Below, piece after piece: positions 17,312-25,588 of a DNA stretch of 64,000 bases; the stretch's first letter is position 1; every line of letters starts with the position of its first letter. The notes beneath the pieces are model-generated. The model searched no databases. It was not told where the DNA came from and saw only the letters and a program-made list of their open reading frames with translations. The stretch lies in NCBI RefSeq assembly GCF_020711195.1, contig NZ_JAJFAT010000006.1:1-64000 (forward strand), in the 5' to 3' direction. Made by a program: the position numbers and the translations under genes. This DNA comes from Halanaerobium polyolivorans (lineage in GTDB: Bacteria; Bacillota; Halanaerobiia; Halanaerobiales; Halanaerobiaceae).

Positions 17312-18670
17312 TTGTTAAAAGAAAACAGTCATATTCATTTAATTGGTATTGGTGGAGTTTCAATGAGTGGTATTGCAGAAATATTATATCAGCGGGGTTA
17401 TAAGGTTTCTGGTTCTGATTTAAATAATAGCAAATATTTAGATTTATTAAGTGAGAGGGATATCGATATTTATTTAAATCATAAAAAAGAAAATATAAAG
17501 GGAGCAGATTTAATAGTAAAGACCAGTGCTATTCCTGAAGATAATCCAGAAATTACTGCTGCCAAGCAAAAGGATATTAAAATAATTGAAAGAGCAGAAA
17601 TGCTTGCTTATTTGATGAGAAATAAAAAAACAATTGCTGTTGCTGGTACACATGGCAAAACAACTACTACTGCAATCTTAGCAGCAATTATGACTGCTGC
17701 CGGAAAAGATCCGGCGATTATGGTAGGTGGATATTTAGAAGATATAAAAGGGAATATCTCTGATGGAGAAGGAGAATATTTTATTACTGAAGCTGATGAA
17801 AGTGATGGCTCATTTTTATATTTCGACCCTTATTTACTGCTTTTAAGTAATTTAGAACTAGATCATCCTGATTATTATAAAGATTTAGCTGAATTTAAAG
17901 CAATTTTTAAACGCTTTGCCGATAAGAATGACAAAAAAGCTTTAATATTATATAATGGTGATGATGAAAATTTAGCCAATTTATTTAAAAACAGAAAAAA
18001 AGCCAGAACTTTTTCTCTGCTAAATGGTGATTATCAGGTAAAAAACATTCAATATCATAAAAATAAGAGCAGTTTTGATTTTTATAAGGAAGATGATTTT
18101 TTGCTGAAAATAAATTTAACTCTGGCTGGAGAATATAATATATATAATGCAGCAGCAGCTGCAGCAGCTGCTTTAGAATTAGGTGTTGAAGAAAAATTTA
18201 TCAAAAAAGCATTAGCAAACTTTAAAGGTGTGGGAAGAAGATTTGAATTAAAAGGCAAAATTAATGCTGGAACGGTTGATGTTGTAGATGATTATGCTCA
18301 TCATCCAACTGAAATCAAGGCTCTTTTAAAGTCTGTAAAGCAGATGGGTTATTCTAGAGTCACGGCAGTCTTTCAGCCTCATCGCTTTAGCAGAACAAAG
18401 AAATTTTTAAATGAATTTAGTTTTTCTTTTAAAGATGCTGATTTTGTTTATTTAACCGATATTTTTTCTGCCTCTGAACAGAAAAAAGAAAATATTTCAC
18501 TGCAGAAATTCAGAGAGCAAATCGAAAAAAATTCCAAGACTGAGGTTAAATATCTGACTGATTTTGATGAAATCGCAGCTCAGATTAAAGAAAATCTGCA
18601 GGCTGGAGAAATAATTATAACAATCGGAGCTGGAGATGTTAATGAAATCTGTGATAAAGTTATTGATTAG
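17312..18670 (+). CDS. murC: UDP-MurNAc:L-alanine ligase MurC
   Basis: A 452-residue Mur ligase that adds the first stem residue to UDP-MurNAc. N-terminal HLIGIGGVSMSGIAEIL, ATP loop AGTHGKTTTTAILA, EADESDGSFL, YAHHPTEI and FQPHRFSRTK are all present. The TTG at 17312 has AGGTGG five bases upstream; a GTG at 17303 falls inside that site, so the later start is preferred. murB is not in the window, so the UDP-MurNAc-forming reductase must be encoded elsewhere. Confidence 0.95.
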   Translation: MLKENSHIHLIGIGGVSMSGIAEILYQRGYKVSGSDLNNSKYLDLLSERDIDIYLNHKKENIKGADLIVKTSAIPEDNPEITAAKQKDIKIIERAEMLAYLMRNKKTIAVAGTHGKTTTTAILAAIMTAAGKDPAIMVGGYLEDIKGNISDGEGEYFITEADESDGSFLYFDPYLLLLSNLELDHPDYYKDLAEFKAIFKRFADKNDKKALILYNGDDENLANLFKNRKKARTFSLLNGDYQVKNIQYHKNKSSFDFYKEDDFLLKINLTLAGEYNIYNAAAAAAAALELGVEEKFIKKALANFKGVGRRFELKGKINAGTVDVVDDYAHHPTEIKALLKSVKQMGYSRVTAVFQPHRFSRTKKFLNEFSFSFKDADFVYLTDIFSASEQKKENISLQKFREQIEKNSKTEVKYLTDFDEIAAQIKENLQAGEIIITIGAGDVNEICDKVID

Positions 18671-18679
18671 GAGGCAGTG

Positions 18680-19387
18680 ATGGATAAAAAATATCAAATT
18701 ATAATTTTGGCATTTTTGTTTATAATCTTAGCCTCTTTATCCTTTGTCTTTTCACCATTTTTTAATATTAGAGAATTTGCTATCCATTCCAGAATAGAAA
18801 TTGATAGGACTTCTTTAAGACCTTATTTAAACGAATTTTATGGAGAGAACATAATATTTATCGATAAAGAAGATCTAGCAGAAAGCTTGCTTGAACATAG
18901 GTTTATTTCTTCTTTTGAGATCGAAAAAACCTACCCGTCAAAAATACACATTATAATTCAGGAAAGAAGACCAACTGCCTGGCTGAAAAACAATGGAAAA
19001 AAAGTAATTTTTTCAGCTGATGGAATAATATTAGAAGAAACGGATTTAGAAAGAGAAGTTTTTTTGCCACAGATAGAAGGTTTTGCTTATCTTTTTTCAG
19101 AACAAAAACTACTTTTTCCTCAGCCAAAAAAAGATTTGTTAAATGTTTTAACTAGATTAGATGATCAGTATTTAAAGAGGATTAAAAGAATAAATTCAAG
19201 CGATCAGCGTTTAACATTATATTTAGAAGCTGAAACAACTGTAAATTTTGGACTTCCTGAACGATTAGAGGAGAAGTTTTCTTTGTTAAGATCTATTTTG
19301 AATAAACTTGAAGAAGAGGAAGCAGAGGCTGATTATATTGATCTCAGGGTTATAAATCATCCTGTTATTCAGTATAGAGAAAATTAA
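18680..19387 (+). CDS. ftsQ: Cell-division protein FtsQ/DivIB
   Basis: A 235-residue bitopic protein with a short cytoplasmic start, one membrane helix (about 6-26), a POTRA domain (about 27-95; FNIREFAIHS..., TYPSKIHIIIQERRPTAWL) and a beta/C-terminal domain with the expected IDLRV near the end. Known: it scaffolds FtsL/FtsB and recruits the septal synthase. AGGAGG five bases ahead favours the ATG at 18680 over the adjacent GTG. It is the last gene before a 138-base AT-rich gap. Confidence 0.9.
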   Translation: MDKKYQIIILAFLFIILASLSFVFSPFFNIREFAIHSRIEIDRTSLRPYLNEFYGENIIFIDKEDLAESLLEHRFISSFEIEKTYPSKIHIIIQERRPTAWLKNNGKKVIFSADGIILEETDLEREVFLPQIEGFAYLFSEQKLLFPQPKKDLLNVLTRLDDQYLKRIKRINSSDQRLTLYLEAETTVNFGLPERLEEKFSLLRSILNKLEEEEAEADYIDLRVINHPVIQYREN

Positions 19388-19525
19388 TTGACTTTTAACT
19401 TTTATAATAAAGGATAAATGCTTTTTATATTGAATATTTTACAATAGAATTTAATAAAAATTTTACTTTCACAATATATTTTGTTTTAAAATATTTTATT
19501 TAGCAAAGAAAGGAGGTAGACTGTT

Positions 19526-20800
19526 GTGAAGAGAAGAATTGTAACAGGACTTGATATTGGCACAACAAAGATTTGTGCTTTAATTGCAGAAGTAAGTGGA
19601 GAAGATAATATCGAAATTGTGGGGATTGGTTTAGCTCCCTCAAATGGACTTCGCAAAGGTATTGTTGTAGATATAGATAAAACAACTCATGCGATTAAAA
19701 GTGCTATCCAAAAAGCGGAAAGAATGGCCGGACAAAAAGTGGATTCTGCTTATGTAGGTATAGCTGGCTCACATATTAAGTCTATCAACAGTCATGGTGT
19801 TGTTGCAGTCACTGGAGAGGAAAAAGAAATCAAAGAGAGCGATATAAATAGAGTGCTTGATGCGGCGAAAATTATTCCTGTATCTTCTGAGGAAGATATT
19901 TTGCATGTTCTACCGCGAGAATTTATAGTTGATGGTAGTCCGGGAATTCAGGATCCTCTTGGTATGTCAGGAATAAGATTAGAGGTGGAAACCCATATTA
20001 TTAAGGGGGTTTCAACATCTATTCAAAACTTAGTAAAAAGTGTTTTAAGAGCGGGTTTAAGTGTTGAAGAAGTTGTGCTTGAGCCGCTTGCTTCAAGTCA
20101 GGCTGTGCTTTCTGAAGACGAAAAAGAATTAGGTGTTGTTCTGGTTGATATTGGGGGAGGAACAACTGATTTGATAGTCTTTCATGAGGGAAGTATTGCC
20201 CACACATCTGTATTACCTGTTGGTGGAAATCATGTGAGCAATGATATAGCGGTTGGTTTAAGGACACCTGTTTCTGAAGCTGAAAAAATAAAGATTATGC
20301 ATGGTTCAGTTATTTCAGAAAGGGTAGATGAAAATGATAAAATTGAAGTTTTATCAGCCAGTGGTAAGGAAAGAAAAATGCTTTCGCGCAAGATGCTTTC
20401 CCAAGTAATCGAACCTAGAATGGGTGAGATTTTTTCTCTGGTTAAAAAAGAGCTTGATCAAGTAGGATCAAGAGATTTAACTCCTGCAGGTATGGTATTA
20501 ACCGGAGGAGCATCTTTACTTGAGGATTCTGAAGAATTAGCTTCTAATATTACAGAGCTTCCAGTCAGAATCGGAGAGCCAGATTATGTTAGTGGTCTCT
20601 CAAATGTAATAGACAACCCAGTTTATATCAAAAAAGGAGACACAGTGCCAAGAGCTATATTTTCTACAGCGGTTGGCTTAGTAGAGTACGGAATAGATAA
20701 TAGTGATGCTAAGAATAATTCAGCCCGCAGTAAAAACAGTAAAGAAGTGGTAAGTAATTTCTTCAGTAAATTAAAAAGCTGGTTTAGTGAATTTTTCTAA
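19526..20800 (+). CDS. ftsA: Cell-division actin homologue FtsA
   Basis: A 424-residue actin-fold ATPase that tethers FtsZ to the membrane. Phosphate loops: GLDIGTTKICALIAEV (about 8-23) and VDIGGGTTDLIVF, plus the adenosine motif VLTGGASLLE. The SHS2/1C insertion lies between them. The C-terminus ends in an amphipathic helix, NFFSKLKSWFSEFF, the membrane anchor. The start is GTG after AAGGAGGT. The 138 bases upstream are AT-rich and may contain a promoter, but no convincing -35/-10 pair was found. Confidence 0.95.
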   Translation: MKRRIVTGLDIGTTKICALIAEVSGEDNIEIVGIGLAPSNGLRKGIVVDIDKTTHAIKSAIQKAERMAGQKVDSAYVGIAGSHIKSINSHGVVAVTGEEKEIKESDINRVLDAAKIIPVSSEEDILHVLPREFIVDGSPGIQDPLGMSGIRLEVETHIIKGVSTSIQNLVKSVLRAGLSVEEVVLEPLASSQAVLSEDEKELGVVLVDIGGGTTDLIVFHEGSIAHTSVLPVGGNHVSNDIAVGLRTPVSEAEKIKIMHGSVISERVDENDKIEVLSASGKERKMLSRKMLSQVIEPRMGEIFSLVKKELDQVGSRDLTPAGMVLTGGASLLEDSEELASNITELPVRIGEPDYVSGLSNVIDNPVYIKKGDTVPRAIFSTAVGLVEYGIDNSDAKNNSARSKNSKEVVSNFFSKLKSWFSEFF

Positions 20801-20859
20801 ACATGATTTTAAAGAGCTTTTAAATTTACATATAATCCTTATACAGGGAGGTATAAATA

Positions 20860-21933
20860 GTGTTTGATATCGGAACAGAAATTGAACAATTTGCAAATAT
20901 AAAGGTTGTTGGAGTTGGTGGTGGAGGTAATAATGCTGTTAACAGAATGATTGAAGAAGGACTTGATGGAGTAGAATTTGTAGCAATTAATACTGATGCT
21001 CAGGCTCTAATGTCATCAAATGCAGGTGTTACAATTAGAATTGGACAAAAAATAACCAGAGGACTTGGAGCCGGTTCAGATCCAGAAATTGGTTTGGAAG
21101 CTGCTCAAGAAAATGAAGAAGAAATAGCTCAGGCAATTGATGGAGCAGATATGGTTTTTATAACTGCAGGAATGGGTGGAGGAACCGGTACAGGTGCAGC
21201 TCCGGTAGTTGCTGAAGCTGCAAAGAAACAAGGTGCTTTAACCGTAGGGGTAGTAACTAAACCATTGACTGTTGAAGGAAAAACAAGAATGAATAATGCT
21301 ATTACAGGTATTGAGGAATTAAAAAAGAAAGTAGATACTTTAATTGTTATCCCAAATGATAGATTACTTGAAGTTGCTGAAGAGCAGACAAGTTTGATGG
21401 ATGCTTTTAAAATTGCAGATAATGTTTTAAGGCAGGGTGTACAGGGTATATCTGACTTGATCACCATTACTGGAATCATTAACCTTGACTTTGCAGATGT
21501 TAAAACAATAATGACAGATGCAGGTTCTGCATTAATGGGTATAGGTACTTCCAATGGAGAAAATAGGGCAACTGATGCAGCTAAACGGGCTATTGCTTCT
21601 CCACTTTTAGAAGCCTCTATAGATGGTGCTCGAGGAGTTTTACTTAACATAACCGGTGGCTTAGATTTAGGAATCCATGAAGCTAATGAAGCAGCAAGGG
21701 TGATCCAGGAAGTTGCTGATCCAGATGCTAATATAATTTTAGGAGCAGTGATTGATGAAGAATTAGATCAGGAGGTAAAGGTAACGGTAATTGCAACCGG
21801 CTTTGATGCAGGAACACCTAAAAGAAGTGCAGATAAGGATGAACAAACTGTAACAGAAGAAGAATTTGAAATGGAGAGTTTTTCTGGAGATGACCTTGAT
21901 ATACCAGCGTTTTTAAGAAACAAGAAAAGCTAA
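20860..21933 (+). CDS. ftsZ: Tubulin-like division GTPase FtsZ
   Basis: A 357-residue ring-forming GTPase. Seen: [15 protein letters not shown] (16-30), tubulin signature GGGTGTG (106-112), T7-loop region [11 protein letters not shown] and the conserved C-terminal peptide [12 protein letters not shown] (about 345-356) that binds FtsA. The linker is short. The start is GTG after GGGAGGT. TATAAT at 20831-20836 in the 59-base gap from ftsA could be a -10, but the -35 is poor. A strong palindrome follows the stop. Confidence 0.97.
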   Translation: MFDIGTEIEQFANIKVVGVGGGGNNAVNRMIEEGLDGVEFVAINTDAQALMSSNAGVTIRIGQKITRGLGAGSDPEIGLEAAQENEEEIAQAIDGADMVFITAGMGGGTGTGAAPVVAEAAKKQGALTVGVVTKPLTVEGKTRMNNAITGIEELKKKVDTLIVIPNDRLLEVAEEQTSLMDAFKIADNVLRQGVQGISDLITITGIINLDFADVKTIMTDAGSALMGIGTSNGENRATDAAKRAIASPLLEASIDGARGVLLNITGGLDLGIHEANEAARVIQEVADPDANIILGAVIDEELDQEVKVTVIATGFDAGTPKRSADKDEQTVTEEEFEMESFSGDDLDIPAFLRNKKS

Positions 21934-21939
21934 TCCAGG

Positions 21940-21963
21940 TCCTGATGTCGCGCGACATCAGGA
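21940..21963 (+). terminator. GC-rich 24-bp perfect palindrome after ftsZ
   Basis: Arms TCCTGATGTC and GACATCAGGA flank GCGC, giving a 24-base perfect palindrome and a very stable hairpin for this AT-rich genome. The downstream sequence is ATTTGAATTGTAGTTTTTAA, without an immediate T-run. It ends the fts block before the HlyD-like gene, so a terminator or RNA-stabilising hairpin is most likely. A protein-binding site is possible. Confidence 0.55.
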
Positions 21964-22001
21964 TTTGAATTGTAGTTTTTAATAAATGGCCGGGTGATAA
22001 T

Positions 22002-22910
22002 ATGCCAAAAAATAAAAGTTATCCCAAATTCAAAATATTTTTCCTCTTATTTATTTTTATTATTATTTTTATTATTGGCTATCAAATTTTAGGTGCAGCC
22101 AGATTTGAGACCATAACCGCATCTCAAGGTGAAATAATTGATGGTTTTTGGACTAATGCAGTTGTTGTTAGAGACGAAAAAGTTTTTAGCACACCTAAAA
22201 GCGGTAGAGCAGATCTTCTTGAAGCTGAAGGTGATAGAATTGCCGTAGGTGAAAAGGTAGCTGCAGTTAAAGCAAATAATGAAGAAAAAATTATTTATAA
22301 TCATAAGGCAGGTATACTTAGTTTTGCTGTTGATGGTTTGGAGAACACAATTAACAGCAGCACAATTGACAGCTTAGATCTAAATAAAATTGATGATTAT
22401 AAGGCTAATTATAAACACAGACTTACAGGCAGAAATATCAATGAAGGTGAGGCATTATATAGGATTATCAATAATTTTAACTTTCATTTAATTGTTCCTG
22501 CTTCTAGAGCACAAGCAGATCGCTTTAGAATTAATGAAATAGTCTTTGTTCAGGAAAAAAAATCTCAGGATATGTTGAGAGCCAGAATAATTGATATTAA
22601 AGCTGATAATCAGGATAATTATTATTTGTTTGTAAAAATGGATTTTTTTGTACCCCGTTGGATTAATGTCAGGCGGGTAAATATCAATTTTATAAAAAAT
22701 ATTTATCGAGGGATAGTAATACCTCGGAAGGCGATCTTTAATCAGCCGAGTGGACAGGGTGTATTAAAGGTCAGCGGCTATAATGAGTATCAATTCCAGG
22801 AAATAACTGTAATTGATTCTAATCAAGAAGCGGCAGTTGTTGAGGGAGTAGAAATCGGTGATAAAATAATTACAAATCCCGAAGATTTTGATTACGGCAG
22901 GGAGGGCTAA
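22002..22910 (+). CDS. HlyD-like membrane-anchored protein
   Basis: A 302-residue protein with one N-terminal membrane helix (about 11-29) and an extracytoplasmic part with lipoyl/barrel-sandwich-like stretches (FSTPKSGRADLLEAEGDRIAVGEKVAAVK, in two parts), an interrupting loop and a beta-rich end (RGIVIPRKAIFNQ...GDKIITNPEDFD) as in periplasmic adaptor proteins. No partner transporter is adjacent. Similar HlyD-like genes occur beside ylmE in some clostridia, as I recall. A role in the envelope or division is inferred only from location. The ribosome site of the next gene lies within its last codons. Confidence 0.65.
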   Translation: MPKNKSYPKFKIFFLLFIFIIIFIIGYQILGAARFETITASQGEIIDGFWTNAVVVRDEKVFSTPKSGRADLLEAEGDRIAVGEKVAAVKANNEEKIIYNHKAGILSFAVDGLENTINSSTIDSLDLNKIDDYKANYKHRLTGRNINEGEALYRIINNFNFHLIVPASRAQADRFRINEIVFVQEKKSQDMLRARIIDIKADNQDNYYLFVKMDFFVPRWINVRRVNINFIKNIYRGIVIPRKAIFNQPSGQGVLKVSGYNEYQFQEITVIDSNQEAAVVEGVEIGDKIITNPEDFDYGREG

Positions 22911-22914
22911 TTTA

Positions 22915-23619
22915 ATGAGTGAAGCAAATATAGTAGAAAACTACCAAGAAATTGATGAAAAGATAAGAAAAGCAGCAGAACGTTCTGGCAGAAAAAGAGA
23001 AGATGTTAAATTATTAGCTGTCAGCAAAACCCAATCAGCTGCAGAAATTAAAGCTTTAAAAGAGCTTGGAGTTCCCTTTTTTGGTGAAAACAGAGTTCAG
23101 GAATTGGAAGAAAAAGATGCTGAGTTAAAATCGGATGATATAGTTATAGACTGGCACTTTGTTGGACATCTGCAGCGAAATAAGGTAAAATACTTAATGA
23201 GAATGCAAAACTGTAAAATGATTGAATCAATAGATAGTTTTAGATTGGCCAAAGAGGTTAACAAAAGAGCCAAAAAAAATGAGAGGATAATTCCTGTTTT
23301 AATTCAAATTAATATTGCTGAAGATGATAATAAATTTGGTATCAAAGCTGAAAATGCTGAAGATTTTTTGCAAAAGATAATAAAATTTGAAAATCTTGAG
23401 GTAAAAGGTTTAATGACAATTTTACCTTATCTTGATGAGGAAGAAAGCTTAAGGTCATATTTTAAAGAGCTGAAGAAATTATTTGATCATTTGAGTCAAA
23501 ATGTTAAAAAACTAAGCGAATTATCGATGGGAATGACTAATGATTATCAAATTGCAATAGAAGAAGGTGCAACCATAGTTAGAATTGGGAGAGCACTTTT
23601 TGGAGAAAGAGAATATTAA
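22915..23619 (+). CDS. ylmE: PLP-homeostasis protein YggS/YlmE
   Basis: A 234-residue single-domain TIM-barrel pyridoxal-phosphate protein of the PLPBP family. Seen: the PLP lysine in LLAVSKTQSAAEI, FGENRVQELEEK, DWHFVGHLQRNKVKYL and the phosphate-binding LSMGMTNDYQIAIEEGATIVRIG. Known: it buffers PLP and affects amino-acid pools; it has no established catalytic activity. GGGAGGGC precedes the ATG at 22915; a TTG at 22888 lies inside the preceding gene and has no site. In most Firmicutes sepF follows ylmE; here yggT follows directly. Confidence 0.93.
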   Translation: MSEANIVENYQEIDEKIRKAAERSGRKREDVKLLAVSKTQSAAEIKALKELGVPFFGENRVQELEEKDAELKSDDIVIDWHFVGHLQRNKVKYLMRMQNCKMIESIDSFRLAKEVNKRAKKNERIIPVLIQINIAEDDNKFGIKAENAEDFLQKIIKFENLEVKGLMTILPYLDEEESLRSYFKELKKLFDHLSQNVKKLSELSMGMTNDYQIAIEEGATIVRIGRALFGEREY

Positions 23620-23636
23620 AAGTTGGAGGAAGTTAC

Positions 23637-23909
23637 ATGTATATGCTTGCAAGGATAATAAACACCCTATTTACAATCTTAAATTACTTTATAATTGCTA
23701 GAGTTATTATTTCTTGGGTAAGACCTAATCCTAGTGATCAAAGGTGGAGAAAATTAATCAGGTTAGTATATGATATTACAGAACCAATTTTAGGTCCGAT
23801 CAGACAATTACTTCCTACAGGAAGTTTAGGAGTCGATTTTTCTCCCCTAATAGCATTATTTGCCTTATCTGTTGTCAGACGTTTTGTGATCAGATTATTA
23901 ATTTATTAA
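23637..23909 (+). CDS. yggT: YggT/YlmG family membrane protein
   Basis: A small 90-residue protein with two membrane helices separated by a polar loop: ARIINTLFTILNYFIIARVI, then ISWVRPNPSDQRW and ITEPILGPIRQLLP, then a second helix with FSPLIALFAL. These are the YggT family signatures. Known: associated with division or membrane organisation in Gram-positives and chloroplasts. GGAGGA lies six bases before the ATG. Confidence 0.92.
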   Translation: MYMLARIINTLFTILNYFIIARVIISWVRPNPSDQRWRKLIRLVYDITEPILGPIRQLLPTGSLGVDFSPLIALFALSVVRRFVIRLLIY

Positions 23910-23934
23910 TCAATTTTCATAAAGGAGTTGTTTT

Positions 23935-24723
23935 ATGTTTGAGCAGAAAACACTATTAAATCATCTGCATAGAGAAGAAGATAGGTTGATTGGATCTCAT
24001 GTACTGGATAAATCAGAACGGGTCATAAAATATCACAAAACAGAGGCCAGTGATTTCTTAAATCCCTATCAACAACAAATTGCAGAAGATATAGTTAAGC
24101 AGATTTCTGATCTCAATTATAAATTTGAAGGTGGCTATAAAGCTGCTGAAAGAAAAAGGCTAGTTCTTTTTCCAGAATATCTTTTTCCAGATTTAGTTGA
24201 GACTCAAATTGCTATATTTAAAATAAAGGGTAATTTTTCTTTTCAAAATTTAACTCATCGTGATTTTTTAGGTGCTGTGATGGGACTCGGTTTGCAGCGT
24301 AAGGTAATCGGTGATATTTTACTCCATTCTGAATTTGCCCAGCTTATTACTGCAGTTGAGGTTAAGGATATTATAGAGTTAAAGTTAGATAAAGTACATC
24401 AGGTGCCTGTCGAAATAGAGGCAATTTCTGCTGATGAAATAATAAAACCTACCCAACATGAAAAAGAAATTTTGACTACTGTTCCTTCTATGAGACTTGA
24501 TGCTGTAGCTAGTTCTGGTTTTGGAGATTCACGCAGTAAGATGTCGCGGGCGATAAAAAATGAAGAAGTTAAGTTAAACTGGAAGGTAGAATCCGATCCT
24601 GCGGCTGAAGTGGAGATCGGTGATTTGATTTCGGTCAGAGGAAGAGGCAGGGTCAAAGTTGAAGAAGATAGAGGACTTTCTAATAAAGATAGAATTAAAT
24701 TGACTCTAAAAAGATTAACCTAA
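23935..24723 (+). CDS. ylmH: YlmH family S4-domain RNA-binding protein
   Basis: A 262-residue protein whose C-terminal S4 RNA-binding domain (about 183-245; LDAVASSGFGDSRSKMSRAIKNEEV in two parts, VRGRGRVKV) follows a YlmH-specific domain with the FPEYLFP and HRDFLGAVMGLGLQRKVIGDI signatures. Known: YlmH homologues act on 50S-peptidyl-tRNA complexes in ribosome-associated quality control, in the same pathway as RqcH, which this genome also encodes near 36 kb. Confidence 0.92.
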   Translation: MFEQKTLLNHLHREEDRLIGSHVLDKSERVIKYHKTEASDFLNPYQQQIAEDIVKQISDLNYKFEGGYKAAERKRLVLFPEYLFPDLVETQIAIFKIKGNFSFQNLTHRDFLGAVMGLGLQRKVIGDILLHSEFAQLITAVEVKDIIELKLDKVHQVPVEIEAISADEIIKPTQHEKEILTTVPSMRLDAVASSGFGDSRSKMSRAIKNEEVKLNWKVESDPAAEVEIGDLISVRGRGRVKVEEDRGLSNKDRIKLTLKRLT

Positions 24724-24742
24724 GCAGAGAGGAAGTGTTATT

Positions 24743-25249
24743 TTGAAATTAAATCCACTTGAAATATATAACAAGGAGTTCAACAAATCTACCTTTGGCT
24801 ATAATAAAAGTCAGGTTGATGATTTTATTGAAGATATTGGGGTAGCATATGAGCGCTTGTTGAAAGATATCAATAATTTACAGGAAGAAAACAAAAAGCT
24901 CAAAGAAAAAATAGAGCATTATCAAAAAATGGAAGATAGATTAAATAATACTCTTGATACTATGCAGGATACTATAGCTGACAGAGTTGAACAGGCTGAA
25001 AATGAAGCCCAGGTAATAATTAAAGAAGCTAAAGTTGAAGCTGATAAGATCAAAGAAAAAGCTAAAGCAGAGGTAGCTGCAGAAAAAAGAAAAGTAGAAG
25101 AATTAAGAGAACAGAAGAACTTTTTTAAAATCCGTTTTCAGACCTTACTGCAGAGTCATTTAGAAATGCTGCAGGATGATAAAGAAGAGGGTCTGAGAAG
25201 AGAAATAACTGAGCTAGAAAATGAATATGAGCAAGCAGATGAAGAATAA
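24743..25249 (+). CDS. divIVA: Cell-pole/division coiled-coil protein DivIVA
   Basis: A 168-residue protein: the N-terminal membrane-curvature domain MKLNPLEIYNKEF...GYNKSQVDDFIEDI (about 1-28), then a long Glu/Lys coiled coil to the end. Known: DivIVA/GpsB family proteins mark negatively curved membrane at poles and septa. The start is TTG after GAGGAAG. It is the last gene before the ileS promoter. Confidence 0.92.
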   Translation: MKLNPLEIYNKEFNKSTFGYNKSQVDDFIEDIGVAYERLLKDINNLQEENKKLKEKIEHYQKMEDRLNNTLDTMQDTIADRVEQAENEAQVIIKEAKVEADKIKEKAKAEVAAEKRKVEELREQKNFFKIRFQTLLQSHLEMLQDDKEEGLRREITELENEYEQADEE

Positions 25250-25275
25250 TTTCCCAAGAGCTTTTTCATTATAGC

Positions 25276-25304
25276 TTGACTTAGAAAAAAATATGGTTTA
25301 TAAT
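25276..25304 (+). promoter_or_regulatory. Sigma-A promoter for the ileS T-box transcript
   Basis: TTGACT (25276-25281), a 17-base spacer and consensus TATAAT (25299-25304). Transcription would begin near 25311, just before the T-box leader. Confidence 0.85.
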
Positions 25305-25310
25305 TGAAAA

Positions 25311-25554
25311 AGTATAATATTGAAGAAATTGACATTGAAGGGCAGAGTATCAAGCTTTAATAGTTTAGAGCGAGTCGGGTCTGGTGGAAGCCGATAAACA
25401 GAAGTTTGAGAAGATCAGCCTGGAGTTAGTAGGTGAAATCATTAGTCTACTCGTATTTCTGCGTTAAAGAATACTTAAGATAATATCAATCGATATTAAT
25501 TAGGGTGGTACCGCGGTCTCTCGTCCCTTTAGTGGATAGAGGCTTTTTTTATTT
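25311..25554 (+). promoter_or_regulatory. T-box riboswitch, isoleucine-specific, upstream of ileS
   Basis: The conserved T-box AGGGTGGTACCGCG is at 25502-25515, followed by a terminator stem (GTCTCT + GTCC at 25516-25526 with GGATAGAGGC at 25534-25543) and seven Ts. Stem I is recognisable from GGGC/GCCT at its base through AAGCTT/AAGTTT and GTTTA/TAAAC to the distal GCGAGTCGG...GGTGGAAGCCGA loops. In the specifier loop AUC followed by A (25414-25416) is the isoleucine codon. Known: uncharged tRNA-Ile pairs with specifier and T-box, stabilises the antiterminator and turns ileS on. Confidence 0.95.
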
Positions 25555-25588
25555 TTATTATAAATTTTACAGGAGGTTATTAATTTAG

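Noticed and set aside
19388-19408. TTGACT and TATAAT after ftsQ, looking like a strong promoter
   Set aside because: The two boxes are only nine bases apart, far from the 17-base optimum, so they cannot act together.
21129-21650. A 173-codon open frame on the minus strand inside ftsZ
   Set aside because: It is fully antisense to a clearly real gene, has no family resemblance or ribosome site, and reflects codon bias of ftsZ.
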